Below are positions 7,381 through 9,434 of a stretch of 9,434 nt of DNA, in pieces. The stretch comes from Bacteroidota bacterium (GTDB lineage Bacteria > Bacteroidota > Rhodothermia > Balneolales > Balneolaceae), in the NCBI GenBank assembly GCA_024635465.1, contig JAGXIS010000112.1:1-9434 (forward strand), in the 5' to 3' direction. A program made the position numbers and the translations under genes. The notes under the pieces were generated by a model. That model saw only the letters and a program-made list of their open reading frames with translations. It made no database searches and was not told where the DNA came from. Within the stretch, counting starts at the first letter, position 1. The number at the start of each line of letters is the position of its first letter.

Positions 7381-7767
7381 AAAGATCAGTCTTCCAATCA
7401 AAAGTCAGAACCCCGTCAGAAGCAGAGCAGGTCAGGTGGCACTGCAAAAGAGAAGGAGCAGTCAAAGAAAGTAGAACAGACTGAAAAAACACAAAAACAA
7501 GAGACATCAAAACCGAAAAAGGAATCGTCGAAAAAGAGTAAAAAGGAGCCAAAAAGAAGTAAATCTGACTCTCAGGTAAGTAAAAAAGAACAAAGTAACG
7601 GTTCCAAAGAAAATGGGCGTAGCAGTCAAAATCAGACCGTTGAACCGAAGAAAAAAGTAGTATTGCCACCCATACACGAAAAAGCGGTTGAAGTAAATAA
7701 ACGAGCCAGAAAACCGGCTAAGGGTTTAATTGGGATCTTTAAAAGTTATATTCCAAAATTCAGAAAT
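7381..7767 (+). other. Low-complexity basic tail of the helicase
   Basis: About 129 codons after the helicase core are dominated by Lys, Ser, Gln, Glu and Thr, with repeated SKK, KKE and PKK groups and almost no hydrophobic residues until the final FKSYIPKFRN. Such tails in RhlE/DeaD-type helicases are disordered and usually assist RNA binding. Confidence 0.75.
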
Positions 7768-7779
7768 TGATCATTTGAC

Positions 7780-8538
7780 ATGCAAAAGGTTTCTTCTGTT
7801 CTGACCTGGGCCGGAATTGTTCTGCTTGTACTGATATGGGTACCACTGTTAGCCATCTGTAGACTTTTTGACAGGGATCCGGTACGGTATAAAACTGGTT
7901 TTCTATTCCGAAAACTAGGCTTGGCCATTACGAAGATCAACCCGAATTGGACCATCATTTTGGAAAACTTTGATCAAATAGATCATAGAAAACCATATAT
8001 CATGGTCAGTAATCACCTTTCCAATGCAGATATCCCGGTCATTTCCAATCTACCCTGGGAGATGAAATGGATAGCAAAGAAGGAGCTCTTTGAAATGCCA
8101 ATTTTGGGCTGGTTACTTAAATTTGCAGGGGATATATCTGTAGATCGGTCGTCATCGAATAAACGCGCAGCTATTTTCCAGCGATGTAAATATTATTTAG
8201 ATCGAAACGTCTCCGTTATTTTTTTCCCTGAAGGGACACGATCCAGATCCGGAAAGCTGAATAAATTTGCAATTGGTGCATTTGACCTGGCGATTAAAGA
8301 GAAGATCCCGGTACTACCTATTGTATTAGACGGCACTCAGGGGTGTTTACCCAAGAAATCATGGATATTTGATCAAAATGTATTTGTGAAGCTGAAAGTT
8401 CTGGAACCTGTTATGACAGACCAATATGAAATTGATCAGAATTTTGAGTTGATGGATAAAGTGCGCTTAATGATCGCGGAACAGTTATCAGAGTGGAGAG
8501 GACAATCACTTAATGAGGTCGATTCACTTCGTTCCTGA
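7780..8538 (+). CDS. plsC: 1-acyl-sn-glycerol-3-phosphate acyltransferase (PlsC-like)
   Basis: This 252-residue membrane-bound acyltransferase most likely adds the second acyl chain to lysophosphatidic acid to make phosphatidic acid. An N-terminal hydrophobic helix (about 8-27) anchors it to the inner membrane. The LPLAT motifs follow in order: H79-x4-D84 (SNHLSNAD), the GDISVDR block (117-123), FPEGTRSRSG (149-158, acceptor binding) and VLPIVLDGT (178-186). Length and motif spacing match PlsC. It starts 9 bases after the helicase stop, so the two are probably co-transcribed. Its last nine codons lie within the 3' end of the convergent membrane protein gene. Some members of this superfamily acylate other lipids such as ornithine or glycine lipids, so the exact acceptor is inferred. 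Confidence 0.92.
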   Translation: MQKVSSVLTWAGIVLLVLIWVPLLAICRLFDRDPVRYKTGFLFRKLGLAITKINPNWTIILENFDQIDHRKPYIMVSNHLSNADIPVISNLPWEMKWIAKKELFEMPILGWLLKFAGDISVDRSSSNKRAAIFQRCKYYLDRNVSVIFFPEGTRSRSGKLNKFAIGAFDLAIKEKIPVLPIVLDGTQGCLPKKSWIFDQNVFVKLKVLEPVMTDQYEIDQNFELMDKVRLMIAEQLSEWRGQSLNEVDSLRS

Positions 8539-8968
8539 AGGTTGAATCTTTTTGTACCTCCTCTGTCTTAAACTCAGAACCTTTCTCCTTTGGCTTGTGA
8601 ATGATTTTCCAGGCAAAAAAAACAGCAATTAAAGAGAGAGTAAAAGTGAGTAGAGGAAATAGAATGGTTTCTGTTTCATAAAGAACATGAATTTGGCTAT
8701 AACGAAGCAGTAAAATGAATGTCGTGAAGAGGGTAACCGTAAAGACCTGATTGATTCTGCCATAGGTTAATGCAAACATTCCTCCAAAAAGTGAACTGAA
8801 ACCTCCAATAAAGGTTAATAAAACAGGCCATAACAGTCCGGGATAATTGCTGTAAGAAAACATCAAAATATCCTCTTTCATGTAGAGAGCAATTACTACA
8901 CGGGAAAGCAGATCAATGATCAATACAATGAAGAAACCGATAAGACTTCCGATGATACTCTTTTTCAT
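8510..8968 (-). CDS. Small four-helix membrane protein, function unknown
   Basis: I do not recognise this 152-residue protein. Hydrophobicity suggests four transmembrane helices at about 4-28, 44-68, 74-90 and 102-122, with a short loop between helices 1 and 2 (MKEDILMFSYSNYPG) and a glycine-rich segment in helix 2 (FIGGFSSLFGGMF). The last 30 residues are hydrophilic and charged and would sit in the cytoplasm. No catalytic motif is visible. The coherent membrane pattern, the ATG start with a promoter-like box upstream and codon use like its neighbours support a real gene. Its stop lies inside plsC: the two convergent genes overlap by 29 bases, so the last nine codons of each share DNA. It is divergent from the metallopeptidase-like gene at the right edge. 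Confidence 0.75.
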   Translation of the reverse strand: MKKSIIGSLIGFFIVLIIDLLSRVVIALYMKEDILMFSYSNYPGLLWPVLLTFIGGFSSLFGGMFALTYGRINQVFTVTLFTTFILLLRYSQIHVLYETETILFPLLTFTLSLIAVFFAWKIIHKPKEKGSEFKTEEVQKDSTFRNEVNRPH

Positions 8969-8995
8969 AGTAAACTGGCTTTGATTAAGTTGAGA

Positions 8996-9003
8996 GTAAG
9001 CTA
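8996..9003 (-). promoter_or_regulatory. Putative -7 box (TAGCTTAC) of the membrane protein gene
   Basis: On the minus strand TTTTGTAGCTTAC precedes the ATG by 27 bases. TAGCTTAC shares TA and the central TT with the TAnnTTTG consensus and follows a nine-T run. No -33 TTTG is found at the right spacing, so this is a weak candidate. Confidence 0.25.
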
Positions 9004-9112
9004 CAAAAAAAAATGAAATCTCCTCATAATTTCTGAAAATACGTTTTGAGACAAATCATCAAAAAAAGTGGTTGATTTCTAATCTGATACAGTCAAAGCG
9101 ACCTAACTTTTG

Positions 9113-9120
9113 TATCTTTA
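9113..9120 (+). promoter_or_regulatory. Putative -7 box (TATCTTTA) of the right-edge gene
   Basis: TTTTGTATCTTTAG contains TATCTTTA, one mismatch from the TAnnTTTG -7 box and identical to the octamer ahead of prfA. It ends 37 bases before the ATG, giving a plausible short leader. A -33 TTTG at normal spacing is missing. Confidence 0.4.
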
Positions 9121-9157
9121 GTTCAAAATCAGAATTTATAAAAAATCTACAGAAAGA

Positions 9158-9434
9158 ATGCCGGAAAACGACTATTTAGATCCAAAAGGAGATATAAAGC
9201 TACAAGACAAAGAGTTGATTGAGTCTCCTGAAATATTGGAAATGGCTGTTAAGGTCATAGAAACACACAATATGAATTTAGGCCCTGCGCAAGTGGGATA
9301 TCTGTTGGTATACCCGAACATATCCAAACAACGTGCTGCAAAGTGTATGAAAGCATCACGAGAGGTAAAGTATTACTCAGGCCATGATTATTTGATTGAA
9401 GTATCCGGTGAGTTATGGGATATGCTCGATAATG
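9158..9434 (+). CDS. Putative metallopeptidase-family protein, 3' truncated by window
   Basis: An open frame starts at ATG 9158, the first Met after an in-frame TAG (9119-9121), and runs off the window after 92 codons. The visible part contains PENDYLDPKG, LGPAQVGYLLVYPNISKQRAAKCMKA split over about 44-67, and the ending SGHDYLIEVSGELWDMLDN (about 74-92). These resemble, from memory, the N-terminal region of the putative phage-type metallopeptidase family, in which a zinc-binding HExxH-like motif would lie further downstream and cannot be checked here. The family is named for phage members but is also found on bacterial chromosomes, so this is not by itself evidence of a prophage. Its role is unknown. 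It is transcribed divergently from the membrane protein gene, with a promoter-like box 37 bases ahead. Confidence 0.6.
   Translation, partial: MPENDYLDPKGDIKLQDKELIESPEILEMAVKVIETHNMNLGPAQVGYLLVYPNISKQRAAKCMKASREVKYYSGHDYLIEVSGELWDMLDN

Larger units (their letters stand above)
6227..7770 (+). pseudogene. DEAD-box RNA helicase (RhlE-like), frame broken by an apparent 1-base deletion
   Basis: Two adjacent frames (6227-6538 and 6535-7770) together encode one DEAD-box ATP-dependent RNA helicase, a cytoplasmic enzyme that unwinds short RNA duplexes in ribosome assembly or RNA decay. The first frame has the Q motif FTEPTPVQ (21-28), Walker A AQTGTGKT (45-52) and PTRELA (78-83), then runs off-frame at I99 into H-P-Q-Q-stop. 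The second frame resumes with V-I-GG-S and contains TPGR, DEAD, SAT, ATDVLARGID and HRIGRTGR. Adding one T to the TT at 6522-6523 gives ISSATVIGG and an unbroken 514-residue protein; in that numbering DEAD is 151-154, SAT 182-184 and HRIGRTGR 325-332. The start is TTG (6227), chosen because MKFTEFNLSE matches the usual helicase N terminus. Residues 386-514 are a Lys/Ser/Gln/Glu-rich disordered tail. A sequencing error is as likely as a true mutation. plsC follows after 9 bases. Confidence 0.88.

Noticed and set aside
7381..7660. A/G-rich stretch considered as a simple-sequence repeat or regulatory tract
   Set aside because: It has no fixed repeat unit and is explained by Lys, Glu, Gln and Ser codons of the helicase tail.
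7045..7669. Two overlapping minus-strand frames inside the helicase gene
   Set aside because: They are antisense shadows of the conserved helicase motifs and the low-complexity tail, and read as Ile/Ser/Phe-rich nonsense.

Overview
The window looks like a chromosomal housekeeping segment from a member of the Bacteroidota/Balneolota group (Balneola/Gracilimonas-like is my best guess). The hints are AT-rich intergenic DNA, few Shine-Dalgarno sites, TAnnTTTG-like -7 boxes, a type 2 (FMN) isopentenyl-diphosphate isomerase, a short QueG, and QueE and lipoprotein-FKBP forms typical of that group. This is judged from protein style, not from a database search. I see no tRNA, rRNA, CRISPR array, insertion sequence or phage integration signature. 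No stretch longer than 300 bases lacks a gene; the largest gap is 5946-6226.

Layout. Bases 1-23 hold what may be the last codons of an upstream gene, overlapping the start of fni (20-1039, isoprenoid synthesis). prfA (release factor 1) follows behind its own promoter-like box. Next is a plus-strand block, queD-queE-SDR (2284-4075), which meets the minus-strand queG (4106-5053) tail to tail. QueD and QueE carry out successive early steps of 7-deazaguanine synthesis and QueG carries out the last step of queuosine synthesis, so 2284-5053 is a queuosine tRNA-modification cluster with an unassigned short-chain dehydrogenase inside it. A minus-strand FKBP-type prolyl isomerase lipoprotein (5232-5945) ends in a strong intrinsic terminator.

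The divergent plus-strand unit from 6227 encodes a DEAD-box RNA helicase and, 9 bases later, a PlsC-like acyltransferase. The helicase reading frame is broken by what looks like one missing T near 6522. plsC runs tail to tail into, and overlaps by 29 bp, a minus-strand gene for a small four-helix membrane protein of unknown function (8510-8968). At the right edge a truncated plus-strand gene (9158 onward) resembles the N-terminal part of the putative (phage-type) metallopeptidase family.

I found no convincing evidence of a novel multi-gene system. The best items for follow-up are the helicase frameshift, the SDR inside the queuosine cluster, the overlapping convergent gene ends, and a 10-bp motif shared upstream of queG and of the membrane protein gene.
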